Below are positions 17,664 to 28,616 of a DNA stretch of 64,000 bases, one piece after another. Source of the DNA: Gemmatimonadota bacterium (lineage in GTDB: Bacteria > Gemmatimonadota > Gemmatimonadetes > Longimicrobiales > Gaopeijiaceae); NCBI GenBank assembly GCA_041390105.1, contig JAWKQO010000002.1, positions 1 to 64,000 on the forward strand. The letters are read 5' to 3'. Made by a program: the position numbers and the translations under genes. Under the pieces are notes generated by a model that was not told the origin of the DNA, searched no databases, and saw only the letters and a program-made list of their open reading frames with translations. Position 1 is the first letter of the stretch, and every line of letters starts with the position of its first letter.

Positions 17664-17902
17664 CGGAGCGGGCCTGTCGGCGGCCGGATCAGAGGTGGGA
17701 TGGAGACCAGTGCCCAGACGCCTTCCAGGATGATGAAGCCCCAGCGGTTGTCGACGATTGCGACCCATCCGAGCAGGAGGGCGCCGATCAGGTTGACGAG
17801 GCTGTAGGCCCGGTGCCGGGGACCGAGCCAGCCGCGCTGGTTGGCCACGTACGCGGACAGGATCAGGAGCGCTCCCACGAGGGAGACGATCTGCATCTGC
17901 AT
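17660..17902 (-). CDS. CBU_0592-like small membrane protein
   Basis: This 80-residue protein has three hydrophobic helices. MQIVSLVGALLILSAYVANQ, YSLVNLIGALLLGWVAI and FIILEGVWALVSIPPL match the layout of the CBU_0592 family of small membrane proteins of unknown function. The ATG at 17902 (or 17896) is chosen because the open frame upstream is polar and unlike the family. It overlaps the exonuclease start (ATGA) and opens the lysine operon. Confidence 0.75.
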   Translation of the reverse strand: MQMQIVSLVGALLILSAYVANQRGWLGPRHRAYSLVNLIGALLLGWVAIVDNRWGFIILEGVWALVSIPPLIRPPTGPLR

Positions 17903-18106
17903 GGCGGGTCGATCGTTGGGAGCTCGAAGTCCGGCGGTCGGGTCGGGGCGGCGCCACGCCCGGCGCAAAAGTAACTGCCCCGTGTGAGCGGTGCACCCGT
18001 CGCCTTGCCCACCCGTTCGGGCCATCTCTACGTTGGCGCTCTGCAAGCAGAACAGGGATGTCCCCCTCCGGAATCATGGCTCCGGGCGTTCCTCGGAAGG
18101 ACGAAC

Positions 18107-19435
18107 ATGCAACAGCTGATCACCGAGCTCTGGGCGTGGTTCCTGGGCTCTGCCGTGGTAGGTGCAGCAGTCGCGTGGCTGCTCACGCACTGGGGAGCGT
18201 CGCGCCGACTGCGTGACAACGAGGACGGCTGGCGCCGCCGCGTGCGGGCCATCGAAGAGGGCTGGCTGGCCAAGCTGGAGAACGTGCACCGCGGTCACCA
18301 GACGGAGCTGGACGAGCGCGAGGGCCGCATCAACCACCTGAGCACGGATCTGGAAGCGCAACGCGGCCGGGTCACCGCGCTCAAGGACGACCTCGACGCG
18401 GAGGCGCGACTGCTGGCGGAGCGCGACGGCGAGATCGCCCACCTCAAGCAGAAGCTGGCGCAACTCGACGACCGCCTCGCGGATGCCCTGGAGCGCTCCG
18501 ACCAGTACGAAGTGGAGTTGCGCGCCATCCGGGTGGAAGCCGAGGCGGCGGCGCGTGACCGGAACGACCTCGCCACCAAGCTCTCCCAGCGCGGGACCCG
18601 CCTCCAGGAGCTGGAGAGCACCCTGTCGCATCGCGAGGAGCGCATCCAGGCCCTGGAGCCCCTGGTCGACCGCCTACGCGAGCGGGAGGACCAGATCGCG
18701 CTCGTGCAGAAGGAACACGCTGTCGAGACCGGGCGCCTCGGCGAAGAGGGGGCTCGGCTGCGAGCCCGCGTCGCAGAGATCCCCGGGCTGGAGCAGCAGC
18801 TTCGCGAGCGCTACGCCGAGCTGGAAGCCCTGAGGGGCAAGGTGGCTCGCCTGGAGCCCCTCACCGTCGACCTGGAAGCCGCCCACGCCGAGAACGCGCG
18901 CCTGCTACAGACGGCGGAGCTCTCCGATCGTGACCTGGCCGCCCTGCGCGAGAAGGTGGTCGCCCTCGACGCGAGGCTTGGCGAGGAGCGGGAGCGCTCG
19001 GCCGCCCTCGAGGGGCGCAGCGCCGACCTTGCCATCCGGGTCACCGAGTTGGAGGCGAGCGCCGAGGCGCTGGCTGCCTGTCGCGCCGAACGGGACGCAC
19101 TGGGAGCACGCCTGCGGGAGGCCACGGACGCGCGTGGACGCATCTCGGCGGAGCACTCCGCCGAGATCGCCGGGCTTCGGGCCCGGATCGCACAGTTGGA
19201 GCGACGGCCCCTTCCCACGCCGGACGATCTCAAGCGCATCAAGGGCGTCGGCCCGGCCCTGGAGAAGCTCCTGCACTCGCTGGGGATCCGCAGCTATCGC
19301 GACATGGCCGTCTGGAGCGAGGCCGACATCGAGCGGATCGATGGCCAGCTGGGAGAGTTCCACGGACGCATCCGGCGCGAGGGCTGGGTGGGTCAGGCCG
19401 CCACGCTGCAGCGGGAGAAGTACGGCGAGGACTGA
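18107..19435 (+). CDS. Membrane-anchored long coiled-coil protein with C-terminal helix-hairpin-helix domain
   Basis: This 442-residue protein starts at ATG 18107 with GGAAGGA upstream. One transmembrane helix at about residues 12-30 is followed by about 340 residues of heptad-rich, charged coiled coil (repeats of LxxLxxRxxE). The last 70 residues form a helix-hairpin-helix segment beginning DDLKRIKGVGPALEKLL and continuing SYRDMAVWSEADIERID. The same module is found appended to NuoE and ribosomal protein L21 in other bacteria and is sometimes annotated as a flap-endonuclease-like fold. This one may tether DNA or RNA to the membrane; that is inference. It stands alone, diverging from the lysine operon. 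Confidence 0.85.
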   Translation: MQQLITELWAWFLGSAVVGAAVAWLLTHWGASRRLRDNEDGWRRRVRAIEEGWLAKLENVHRGHQTELDEREGRINHLSTDLEAQRGRVTALKDDLDAEARLLAERDGEIAHLKQKLAQLDDRLADALERSDQYEVELRAIRVEAEAAARDRNDLATKLSQRGTRLQELESTLSHREERIQALEPLVDRLREREDQIALVQKEHAVETGRLGEEGARLRARVAEIPGLEQQLRERYAELEALRGKVARLEPLTVDLEAAHAENARLLQTAELSDRDLAALREKVVALDARLGEERERSAALEGRSADLAIRVTELEASAEALAACRAERDALGARLREATDARGRISAEHSAEIAGLRARIAQLERRPLPTPDDLKRIKGVGPALEKLLHSLGIRSYRDMAVWSEADIERIDGQLGEFHGRIRREGWVGQAATLQREKYGED

Positions 19436-19441
19436 TCCGGG

Positions 19442-19469
19442 GCCGCACGCTCCGGTGGGAGCGTGCGGC
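19442..19469. terminator. Bidirectional hairpin between convergent genes
   Basis: GCCGCACGCTCC (19442-19453) and GGAGCGTGCGGC (19458-19469) form a perfect 12-bp stem with a 4-nt loop. It lies 7 bp after the coiled-coil gene and 9 bp after the convergent sucA stop. There is no long T tract. Confidence 0.7.
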
Positions 19470-19477
19470 ACGCTTCG

Positions 19478-22366
<2,889 letters not shown>

Positions 22367-22497
22367 CGTCCGGGGTTCGTCCGGTCCGCTGGAGAAAGGC
22401 AGAGCCGAGTGCAGTGGCCTAAAGCTAAGGAAAACAGCGTCGGGGGCGAGCGCCCCTGCGGCAGCCCCAGCGTGTCCCCTCCGAGGAGGCGCGACGC

Positions 22498-23235
22498 ATG
22501 AGCGGGGCCACGGGCGGGGCTACGCCCTGGCGGGCGGTCGCGGATTGGGAGGAACGCTGGCCGTGGCTCCTGGCGCGCGTCACGCACCCGGGAACCGGCG
22601 GCCACCCCTTCGATCTGCGCCTGTTCGGCGGGGGCTCCGTCGGTGCGGCCGATCGCTGGCTGTCGCTCCGAGCCGAGAGCGGCTTCGCCACGGTGGTGCA
22701 TGCGCCCCAGGTACACGGAGCCCTCGTCCTGGTGCACGACCACCTGCCGGACGGGCTGTGGATCACCGACCCCGCCGACGGTCATGCCACCGCCCGGCCG
22801 GGGGTGCTGCTCACGGTGAGCGTGGCGGACTGTGTCCCTGTGTTCCTGGTCGATCCCCGCCGCCGCGCCTTGGCGCTGTTGCACGCGGGGCGAAAGGGAG
22901 TGGCTGCCCGCATCCTCGCTGCGGGTCTCGAGCGCTTGCAGGCGTTGGGATCCGACCCGGCCAACGTCCACGTGCACCTGGGACCGTCCATCTGCGGACG
23001 GTGCTACGAGGTGGGCCCCGAGATCCACGAGGAGCTGGGGCTTTCCCGTCCGGACGGCCCCACCCCGGTCGATCTGCCCGCTCTGCTGCGGAGTCAGGCC
23101 GAGGCGGGCGGCGTCCGCAGCGATCAGGTGTCCACCTCGGGGGAGTGCACCCGCTGCTCGCCGAGAGGCCGTTGGTTCTCGCACCGTGCGGGTGACGCCG
23201 GGCGCCAGGTCGGTCTTCTGGGGATGCGCGCGTGA
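22498..23235 (+). CDS. pgeF: YfiH/PgeF family multicopper-oxidoreductase-like protein (laccase domain)
   Basis: This 245-residue protein belongs to the DUF152/YfiH family. Members act as purine nucleoside phosphorylase/deaminase and in peptidoglycan quality control. Signatures are VHAPQVHG, SVADCVPVF, LLHAGRKGV, GPSICGRCYEVGPE and the final Cys-rich turn GECTRC. The Zn-binding His/Cys set (HAPQVHG, ADCVP, HAG) is present. The ATG at 22498 has GAGGAGG 7 bp upstream. Its stop overlaps the next gene in GTGA, so it leads a three-gene unit with a small Cys protein and the OsmC-like gene. Confidence 0.9.
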   Translation: MSGATGGATPWRAVADWEERWPWLLARVTHPGTGGHPFDLRLFGGGSVGAADRWLSLRAESGFATVVHAPQVHGALVLVHDHLPDGLWITDPADGHATARPGVLLTVSVADCVPVFLVDPRRRALALLHAGRKGVAARILAAGLERLQALGSDPANVHVHLGPSICGRCYEVGPEIHEELGLSRPDGPTPVDLPALLRSQAEAGGVRSDQVSTSGECTRCSPRGRWFSHRAGDAGRQVGLLGMRA

Positions 23236-23468
23236 CGATCGGTCTGTGCGCTCGCTGCGCGCATCACCGCGTCATCGAGAGCCGGCGGGGCTCCCGCTTC
23301 CATCTCTGCGAGCGTTCGCGCACGGATCCCCGCTTCGCCCGTTACCCTCCGCTCCCGGTATGGACGTGCGAAGGCTTCGAGCACAGGATGCAGGATCCAC
23401 CGTCGCCAGCGGATCCCCGGGAGCCCGGCGCCGAGGAGCACGGTTCCCCCAACGAAGGAAGCACATGA
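23232..23468 (+). CDS. Small Cys-rich (zinc-ribbon-like) conserved protein
   Basis: This 78-residue protein starts with GTG inside the pgeF stop (GTGA). Cysteines at 6, 9, 26 and 46 (CARC...LCERS...TCEGFE) suggest a structural zinc site. The block GSRFHLCERSRTDPRFARYP followed by PLPV is the shape of a small conserved family of unknown function seen in several GC-rich phyla; I recognise the pattern but not the role. The C-terminal 25 residues are Pro/Glu-rich and disordered. The stop overlaps the OsmC-like ATG (ATGA at 23465-23468). Confidence 0.7.
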   Translation: MTIGLCARCAHHRVIESRRGSRFHLCERSRTDPRFARYPPLPVWTCEGFEHRMQDPPSPADPREPGAEEHGSPNEGST

Positions 23469-23929
23469 GCGAGCCTCTCTACACCAGCCGTTCTCAGGTT
23501 GCGAAGGTCGAAGGCGTGCACCGACGCGCCCGGCTGGAAACGGGCACCACCTTCGAGATGGGGGTGCACGGCGCCATCAAGCGGCACTACGGACTGGAGG
23601 ATGCGCGGGACCTTCCGCTCCCCGTGGACTACATCGTGGCTGCCACCGGCGGCTGAATGCTGGGGACACTCAATGGCGCACTGGAGGTGCGCGGGATTCG
23701 GCTGGCTCCGGACGCGATCGAGGCGGACGTCACCGGGATCAACGAGGAGCGGGATCGCATCCCGACGCTCGTGGAGATCCAGGTGGCGTATCGACTGCGG
23801 ATCCCGTCTGGAAGTCGTGAGACGGTGGACCGGGCTCTGGAGCGGCATGCGCAGAAGTGCCCCACGGCGCGTTCGCTCGAAGGAGCGGTGCGCGTGACGT
23901 TCAGCGCGGAGATCGAAGAGGAGGAGTAG
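23465..23929 (+). CDS. OsmC family protein, candidate selenoprotein (in-frame UGA at the catalytic Cys)
   Basis: This gene is best read as a single 154-codon frame with an internal TGA at 23654-23656 (codon 64). The part before it (63 residues, ...DLPLPVDYIVAATGG) and the part after it (MLGTLNGALE...KCPTARSLEGAV) are the two halves of one OsmC/Ohr-fold protein, joined with no missing residues and in the same frame. The TGA stands exactly where the family has its first, peroxidatic cysteine (TGGC-x-x-GTL). The second cysteine, Cys132 in QKCPTARSL, is intact. OsmC-like selenoproteins are a reported rare family. A hairpin lies 19 nt after the TGA. A simple gene finder would report two genes, 23465-23656 and 23657-23929. 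The alternative is a TGC-to-TGA nonsense change or read error. The gene overlaps its upstream neighbour by 4 nt and the convergent hydrolase by 29 nt. Confidence 0.75.
23676..23692 (+). promoter_or_regulatory. Candidate bacterial SECIS hairpin
   Basis: GCGCAC (23676-23681) pairs perfectly with GTGCGC (23687-23692) around the loop TGGAG. The loop begins 25 nt after the UGA and has G in its second position, within the usual geometry of bacterial SECIS elements. AAT (72-74) and ATT (96-98) could extend the stem across an internal loop. It lies inside coding sequence, as expected. Such small stems also arise by chance at this GC content. Confidence 0.45.
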
Positions 23930-24755
23930 CGGGCAGGGGGTGTCGGGAAAGCCACTGCCGCATCGCCGCCAGTGACGCGCGCGGGCGTTCCTCCGGAACG
24001 ACGTGACCGCAGCGGTCGAGGACCACCAGTTCCGCATCGGGAAGCGTGCGGCTCAGACGCTGGCCGATGGAGAGGGGCACCACGATGTCCTGCCGACCCC
24101 AGAGGAGCAGGGTGGGCAGCGTCATGGCGGGGTAGCGGTCGGTCAACGCGTCGAGATCCGGTGGGAGGATCTGGCGTGCGCTGGTGAGCAAGCCATAGCG
24201 CCCTCCCCGTCGTCCCAGCGGTTCCGCGTAGTTGTGGACCCACACCTCGTCCACGGCTGCTGGGTCGAATACGATGGACGACAGAGCCATACGGATCACC
24301 CGCTCGGGCGACAGCAGGCCGAGCGCCACCCGGCCCAACAGCGGTACCCGGGCCAGCGAGATGAACCGCGGCAACGGCTGCGGGAAGGCGGGGCCCGCCA
24401 CGATGACCAGGCGCTCGACGCGGCGTGCGCTGCGCTCCTGCTGGAGGGCGCTCAGCAACGCCACCCCGCCCCCGAGGGAGTGCCCCACCAGGGTGATGCG
24501 CTCGAGGCCCGCCCAATCGAGCCACGCGTCCAGCAAGGCCGCGTGATCGTGCGGGGAATAGCGGCCGTCCCGCGGCTTGGGCGAGTCTCCGAACCCCTTG
24601 AGGTCGAGCGCGAAGACCTGATGGTCGCGCGACAGGTCCGGCACCCAGAATCGCCAGGTGCTCTGGTTGCCTGCGAACCCGTGCAGGAGCACGAGCGGTG
24701 GTCCTCGTTCACCGGTCCGCCGAAACGCGAGGGGCGAGTCGGCCGGGTCGGTCAC
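23901..24755 (-). CDS. Alpha/beta hydrolase
   Basis: This 284-residue hydrolase has the canonical order: oxyanion segment VLLHGFAGNQSTW, DLKGFGDSPKP, nucleophile elbow GHSLGGG (Ser at about 93), acid in LLWGRQDIVVP and catalytic His in RCGHVVPEERP. A cap domain lies about 125-200. The GTG start at 24755 overlaps the upstream ATPase stop as GTGA. The 3' end overlaps the convergent OsmC-like gene by 29 nt. Substrate unknown; esterase, haloalkane or C-C hydrolase activities all occur in the family. Confidence 0.9.
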   Translation of the reverse strand: MTDPADSPLAFRRTGERGPPLVLLHGFAGNQSTWRFWVPDLSRDHQVFALDLKGFGDSPKPRDGRYSPHDHAALLDAWLDWAGLERITLVGHSLGGGVALLSALQQERSARRVERLVIVAGPAFPQPLPRFISLARVPLLGRVALGLLSPERVIRMALSSIVFDPAAVDEVWVHNYAEPLGRRGGRYGLLTSARQILPPDLDALTDRYPAMTLPTLLLWGRQDIVVPLSIGQRLSRTLPDAELVVLDRCGHVVPEERPRASLAAMRQWLSRHPLPATPPLRSPR

Positions 24756-27184
24756 CAGAGCTCCACCTGCTCGCCGTCTCCCAGCCGCACCACACGCGCC
24801 CCGAGCGTGTCCAGGCGATCCGCCAGATCGCGATGGCAGGTGAACACGAAGATCTGACGGGAACGCGACAACTCGCGCAGCAGGCGGAAGCCCTGATCGC
24901 GGCGCTCCGCGTCCCAGTTGACGAAGCTCTCGTCCAGGAAGAGCGGCAGTCGTTCGCGGCCGCTGTCGAGGTGGTCGACGACCGCCAGGCGGAGCGCCAG
25001 GTAGATCTGCTCCTTGGTCCCGGTGGACAAGGGTCCAGCCACGTCGATGCCGGGCCCGCCATTGTGCTTCACGTACAGCATGGCGTCGCCCGGCCCTTCG
25101 CCCGTGGTCAGGGAGCGGTAGCGCCCGCTGGTGATGCGGGCCACGTAGTCGGCACCGCGCCGGACCACGTCCGGCTGATGTCGCTCCCGGAAGCGGCGGT
25201 CGGCCTCTTCGATGATCCGAGCCAGCAGCACCTTGCGGTCGCGCTCCCGCTCCTGACGCGCGCGCTCTTCCTTCAGGCTCTCGATCTCGGAGTCCACGTC
25301 CGCGACCGAGGGCCCGCTCTTCAGGTGCGTGAGGTCCTTCTCCAGTCCGGCGACCTCGCCCCGCAGGTCCTCGATCTGTTCGGTGAACTCCTGCACCTGC
25401 GCTCGGGCCTCGGCCAGGGCCTCCTCACGCACGGGGCCCAGCTCCGCCGCGTGACGCTCCAGCTCCACCCGCAGGCCGGCAACGCTGCCGTGGCGAGCTT
25501 CGATCTCCGCGGTCAGTCGCCGCGCCTCCCCGCCCTGGGCACGGGTCTGCTCGACCGTCTGGATTCCGCGCTCCAGATCCCCTTCTCCAAGACGCTCGAG
25601 TCGGTCCACCAGGGCGGCACGGGCATCCTCGGTCTCCCGTTGACGAGCGCGGACGGCCTCGTGCTCCTCGGCGAGGGCCTCCGCGGTTTCGGCGAGCGAG
25701 CGTGCTTCGGCGGACCAGGCGCCCGCCTCGGTGCGGCGGCGTTCCAGCTCCTCCAGGGTCCGGGTCAGCCCTCCGCCCCCGAAGATCCCGAAGCGCTCGG
25801 CCAGGGACTCGGCTGCTTCCGAGCCCCGCTCGACGTCCTGCAGGAGGGAGGCGCGGCGCTCCTCGAGCCGGCGGGCCTCGTCCAGTCGGGTCCGACGCCG
25901 CTCGGCGGCCAGCTCGGCGTCGACACGGGCTCGCCGCTCCTGCGCCTGCCGCGACCAGGCCCAGGCCCCGGTCGATCCGGCCAGGAGGGCCAGGGCGACG
26001 CCCACGATGCCGGCCAGGCCGCTCCCGGAGCGGGCCCAGACCAGCAGCGCCACCAGGGCAGCGGCGCCGGCCAGTGCGGCGATCCAAGCGGGGAACCTGG
26101 CCGCGGGCGGCTCCACCACAACGGAATCGAGGTCGGCCGGAGGGCGGGGTTCCCGGTCCAGGGCGGCCAGCTCGGTTTCGGCCGCCAGTGCCCGCAGGGC
26201 CTCTGCGCGCACTGCCCGCCACTGGGCCTCGGCCTCGAGGACCGGGGCCGCGCGCGCCCCCAGCTCCGTGGCCCGCTCGACCCGGCCGCGGCGGCTTCGC
26301 TCCAGCTCGGCCACCCGCTCCCCCAGCCCCGCGGTATCACGCACCAGACGCTCCAGCTCGCCCCGCGGGTCCAGCGGGAGGCTGGCCGTTCCCGGGGCGG
26401 CGGCGCGGGCAGCGAGCGCTTCGAGACGCTGCAGGCGGTGGGAGTCCGGTAGCAGACGCTCCAGCCGCTCCACGTGTGCGAGGCAGGACGCGCGCTCGCT
26501 GCGCAAGCGGACCAGCGTCTCGCGTCGCTCCCCCCAGGTGCGGTCCAGCGCGCGCACGCGGGTATCCCTCTCGGCCGCCTCACGGCGCCGTTGCTGGAGA
26601 TCCCGGATCTCGTCGGCCAGGGCGCGGCTGCTCTGGTTGCCCCGCCGGTTCGGGCGCCAAAGGCCGCCCGCCTCCGCCAACAGCTCCTCCAGCACCTCAC
26701 TGGCCGGCCGGACGTCATCGGCGATCAAGGAGGCGATCATGCGGTCCTGGATGGCCGACCAGGTGGCCCCCTCCAGCCGGCCCAGCTCTGCCAGCGTCAG
26801 CGCGTACACCTGTGTGAACACCGAGCGGGGGACATGCTCGACGAACGGAAGCGGACGGTTGCGCAGGTCCGTCTCCGCGGCGGCGACCTCCAGCCGACCC
26901 CAGGGGGCGCCGAGCAGCCGGCGCTTCAACACCAGCTCGGTGCCGTCATCGAGGCGAAGCGCGGCCTCCCCCTCCATCTGCACGCCCGTCCAGGGTGCGT
27001 AGGGGTGGCGCTCCAGGGCCGCCGGCGAGAACCCGTAGAGGAGCGTGGTCAGGAACGAGAAAAAGGTGCTCTTGCCACTCTCGTTGGGCCCCGTCACCAC
27101 GGTCAGCGGGGCCAGGGGCTCGGGCCCGGAGTCGAACCCCTCGAAGCGCCCGAATCCGCGGATCGCCACCCGCTCGATCTTCAC
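24752..27184 (-). CDS. Rad50/SbcC-like AAA ATPase (YhaN-like) with internal membrane hairpin
   Basis: This 810-residue SMC-like ATPase has an N-terminal half with the Walker A GPNESGKST (about residues 31-39) and a C-terminal half with the signature/Walker B region (LSTGTKEQIYLALRLA and LPLFLDESFVNWD). Long coiled coils (about 185-330 and 430-660) join them. A pair of hydrophobic segments (PAWIAALAGAAALVALLVW and GIVGVALALLAGSTGAWAW) sits at about 365-420, as in YhaN-type proteins, so the zinc hook of true Rad50 is replaced by a membrane hairpin. It overlaps the Mre11-like nuclease gene upstream by 4 nt and the hydrolase downstream. Confidence 0.88.
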   Translation of the reverse strand: MKIERVAIRGFGRFEGFDSGPEPLAPLTVVTGPNESGKSTFFSFLTTLLYGFSPAALERHPYAPWTGVQMEGEAALRLDDGTELVLKRRLLGAPWGRLEVAAAETDLRNRPLPFVEHVPRSVFTQVYALTLAELGRLEGATWSAIQDRMIASLIADDVRPASEVLEELLAEAGGLWRPNRRGNQSSRALADEIRDLQQRRREAAERDTRVRALDRTWGERRETLVRLRSERASCLAHVERLERLLPDSHRLQRLEALAARAAAPGTASLPLDPRGELERLVRDTAGLGERVAELERSRRGRVERATELGARAAPVLEAEAQWRAVRAEALRALAAETELAALDREPRPPADLDSVVVEPPAARFPAWIAALAGAAALVALLVWARSGSGLAGIVGVALALLAGSTGAWAWSRQAQERRARVDAELAAERRRTRLDEARRLEERRASLLQDVERGSEAAESLAERFGIFGGGGLTRTLEELERRRTEAGAWSAEARSLAETAEALAEEHEAVRARQRETEDARAALVDRLERLGEGDLERGIQTVEQTRAQGGEARRLTAEIEARHGSVAGLRVELERHAAELGPVREEALAEARAQVQEFTEQIEDLRGEVAGLEKDLTHLKSGPSVADVDSEIESLKEERARQERERDRKVLLARIIEEADRRFRERHQPDVVRRGADYVARITSGRYRSLTTGEGPGDAMLYVKHNGGPGIDVAGPLSTGTKEQIYLALRLAVVDHLDSGRERLPLFLDESFVNWDAERRDQGFRLLRELSRSRQIFVFTCHRDLADRLDTLGARVVRLGDGEQVELW

Positions 27185-28437
27185 GCTCCCGTCTCCGGAT
27201 CCGGGATCCGCAGGAGCGCCACCAGGCCGGGGCCCGCGTCCATCAGCAGGCTGCGCAGATAGTCATCGCGCCTGGCTCCAGCGGGCTCGTCGCAGCCGGC
27301 CAGCTCCCCGGGATCGACGCGGGAGAGGGATTCCTTCCCCGCCTCCAGGTTCGCGATGAGGCGGAGTGCTTCGCCCAGCACGTCGTCCCGGTCCAGATGG
27401 TCCTCGACACGGAGCACGGGATGGGTGGACGACCACACCTCCACCGCCAACGCGCCCAGGCGGCCGGCCAGCTCGTCTTCCAGCACCCGCAGGTCGTCTG
27501 CCTCCGCGAGCTCGCGGCTGAGGGGGCAGGGGCCGCTCAGCTCCACCCGGACGATCCATTCGTCGGCCCCGGAGCCCTCGGAGTCCAGGCGGTGCCTCCA
27601 GGAGGCCTCGACGGTGCGCACCAGCGCGTCCAGCGAGTGGCATTGATCGAGGGCATCCACGGGGAGGGTCTCGAACCGCAGTCGGGCCGTCTCGTGGAAG
27701 CTGACCTTCGGCGCCCGCGGGTCGGTGAGGTCCAGCAGCTGGACGCCCCGCGGCCCGGTCTCGTTGAAAGTGCGACCCTGCGGGTTGCCGCAGTAGCTGA
27801 TGAGCGGGCCGGTGTGGAGAACCTGGCGGCGGTGGACGTGGCCCAGGGCCCAGCAGTGGTATCCGGTCCGCAGCAGGGCTTCCAGCGTCGTCGGCGCGTA
27901 GGGATGGTGGCGATCCGACGATTCTGCGCGCCGTACCTGGGTGTGCAGGACCGCGACCTCGGGAAGTCGCTGCTGGGGCGGTGGCGGCAGCAAGTCCGAG
28001 AGGTCCCGCGTCTCGTGGGAGGTCGGGTGGCCGATGGCTGTGACCGCGCCCACGGGCGTGCCGTCCGGCGCGCTGATCTCGACGCGCACGGGCTCGGCCC
28101 GCGCCACCACGGTGAGGGACTCGGGCCAGGGGAGCTCGAAGGCCCTCGACCCCAGCTCCGGGGCGTCGTGGTTGCCGGTGGCGTAGATCGCAGGGATTCC
28201 GGCCTCGGCGAGTCGGCCCATCTCGGCGAGCAGGAAGCGTTCGGTGTCGAAGGAGAGGCGGGACCCGTCGAACAGATCTCCGGCGATCACCACCGCGTGG
28301 ACCTGCTCGGCCAACGCCAGGTCCACGGCGCGCCGCAGGGCGTCGCGCGATGCGCTGCGCAGGCGTTGCCGCACCAGCTCCGAGCGACCCGGAGAGGGTG
28401 TGTCCAGATGGACGTCGGCCAGATGCAGCAGTCGCAT
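27181..28437 (-). CDS. Mre11/SbcD-like metallophosphoesterase (YhaO-like DNA nuclease)
   Basis: This 418-residue calcineurin-type nuclease is the expected partner of the ATPase encoded next. Metal-binding motifs in order are LHLADVHLDTP (Asp, His), VVIAGDLFDGS, YATGNHDAPEL, and then WALGHVHRRQ with the final His residues. The C-terminal 130 residues form a cap/partner-binding domain. The ATG at 28437 gives the exact MRLLHLADVHL start. It is the first gene of a three-gene overlapping unit and diverges from the glutamate dehydrogenase gene with 179 bp between. Confidence 0.92.
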   Translation of the reverse strand: MRLLHLADVHLDTPSPGRSELVRQRLRSASRDALRRAVDLALAEQVHAVVIAGDLFDGSRLSFDTERFLLAEMGRLAEAGIPAIYATGNHDAPELGSRAFELPWPESLTVVARAEPVRVEISAPDGTPVGAVTAIGHPTSHETRDLSDLLPPPPQQRLPEVAVLHTQVRRAESSDRHHPYAPTTLEALLRTGYHCWALGHVHRRQVLHTGPLISYCGNPQGRTFNETGPRGVQLLDLTDPRAPKVSFHETARLRFETLPVDALDQCHSLDALVRTVEASWRHRLDSEGSGADEWIVRVELSGPCPLSRELAEADDLRVLEDELAGRLGALAVEVWSSTHPVLRVEDHLDRDDVLGEALRLIANLEAGKESLSRVDPGELAGCDEPAGARRDDYLRSLLMDAGPGLVALLRIPDPETGA

Positions 28438-28616
28438 TCCCTAAGCTATCGGGCGCAGGGGACACGCTGAAGGGCGATGGGGGCCCGCGCGTGCGTGCCG
28501 CGGAACCGTCTTTGCATGGAGATTCGCAGGCCCGCGGCCCATTTGCGTCGCTGGGACACATACATAGCTTTTGGACACTCCACATCTCCCAACCGCTACG
28601 GTTCTCTTCCCCGACC

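Noticed and set aside
22443..22456. GGGGCG/CGCCCC hairpin upstream of pgeF as a riboswitch
   Set aside because: A single short GC stem is common here and nothing around it resembles a known aptamer.
23657..23929. Independent 90-residue gene starting at the ATG just after the TGA
   Set aside because: It contains only half of an OsmC fold, has no ribosome site of its own, and continues the upstream frame exactly.
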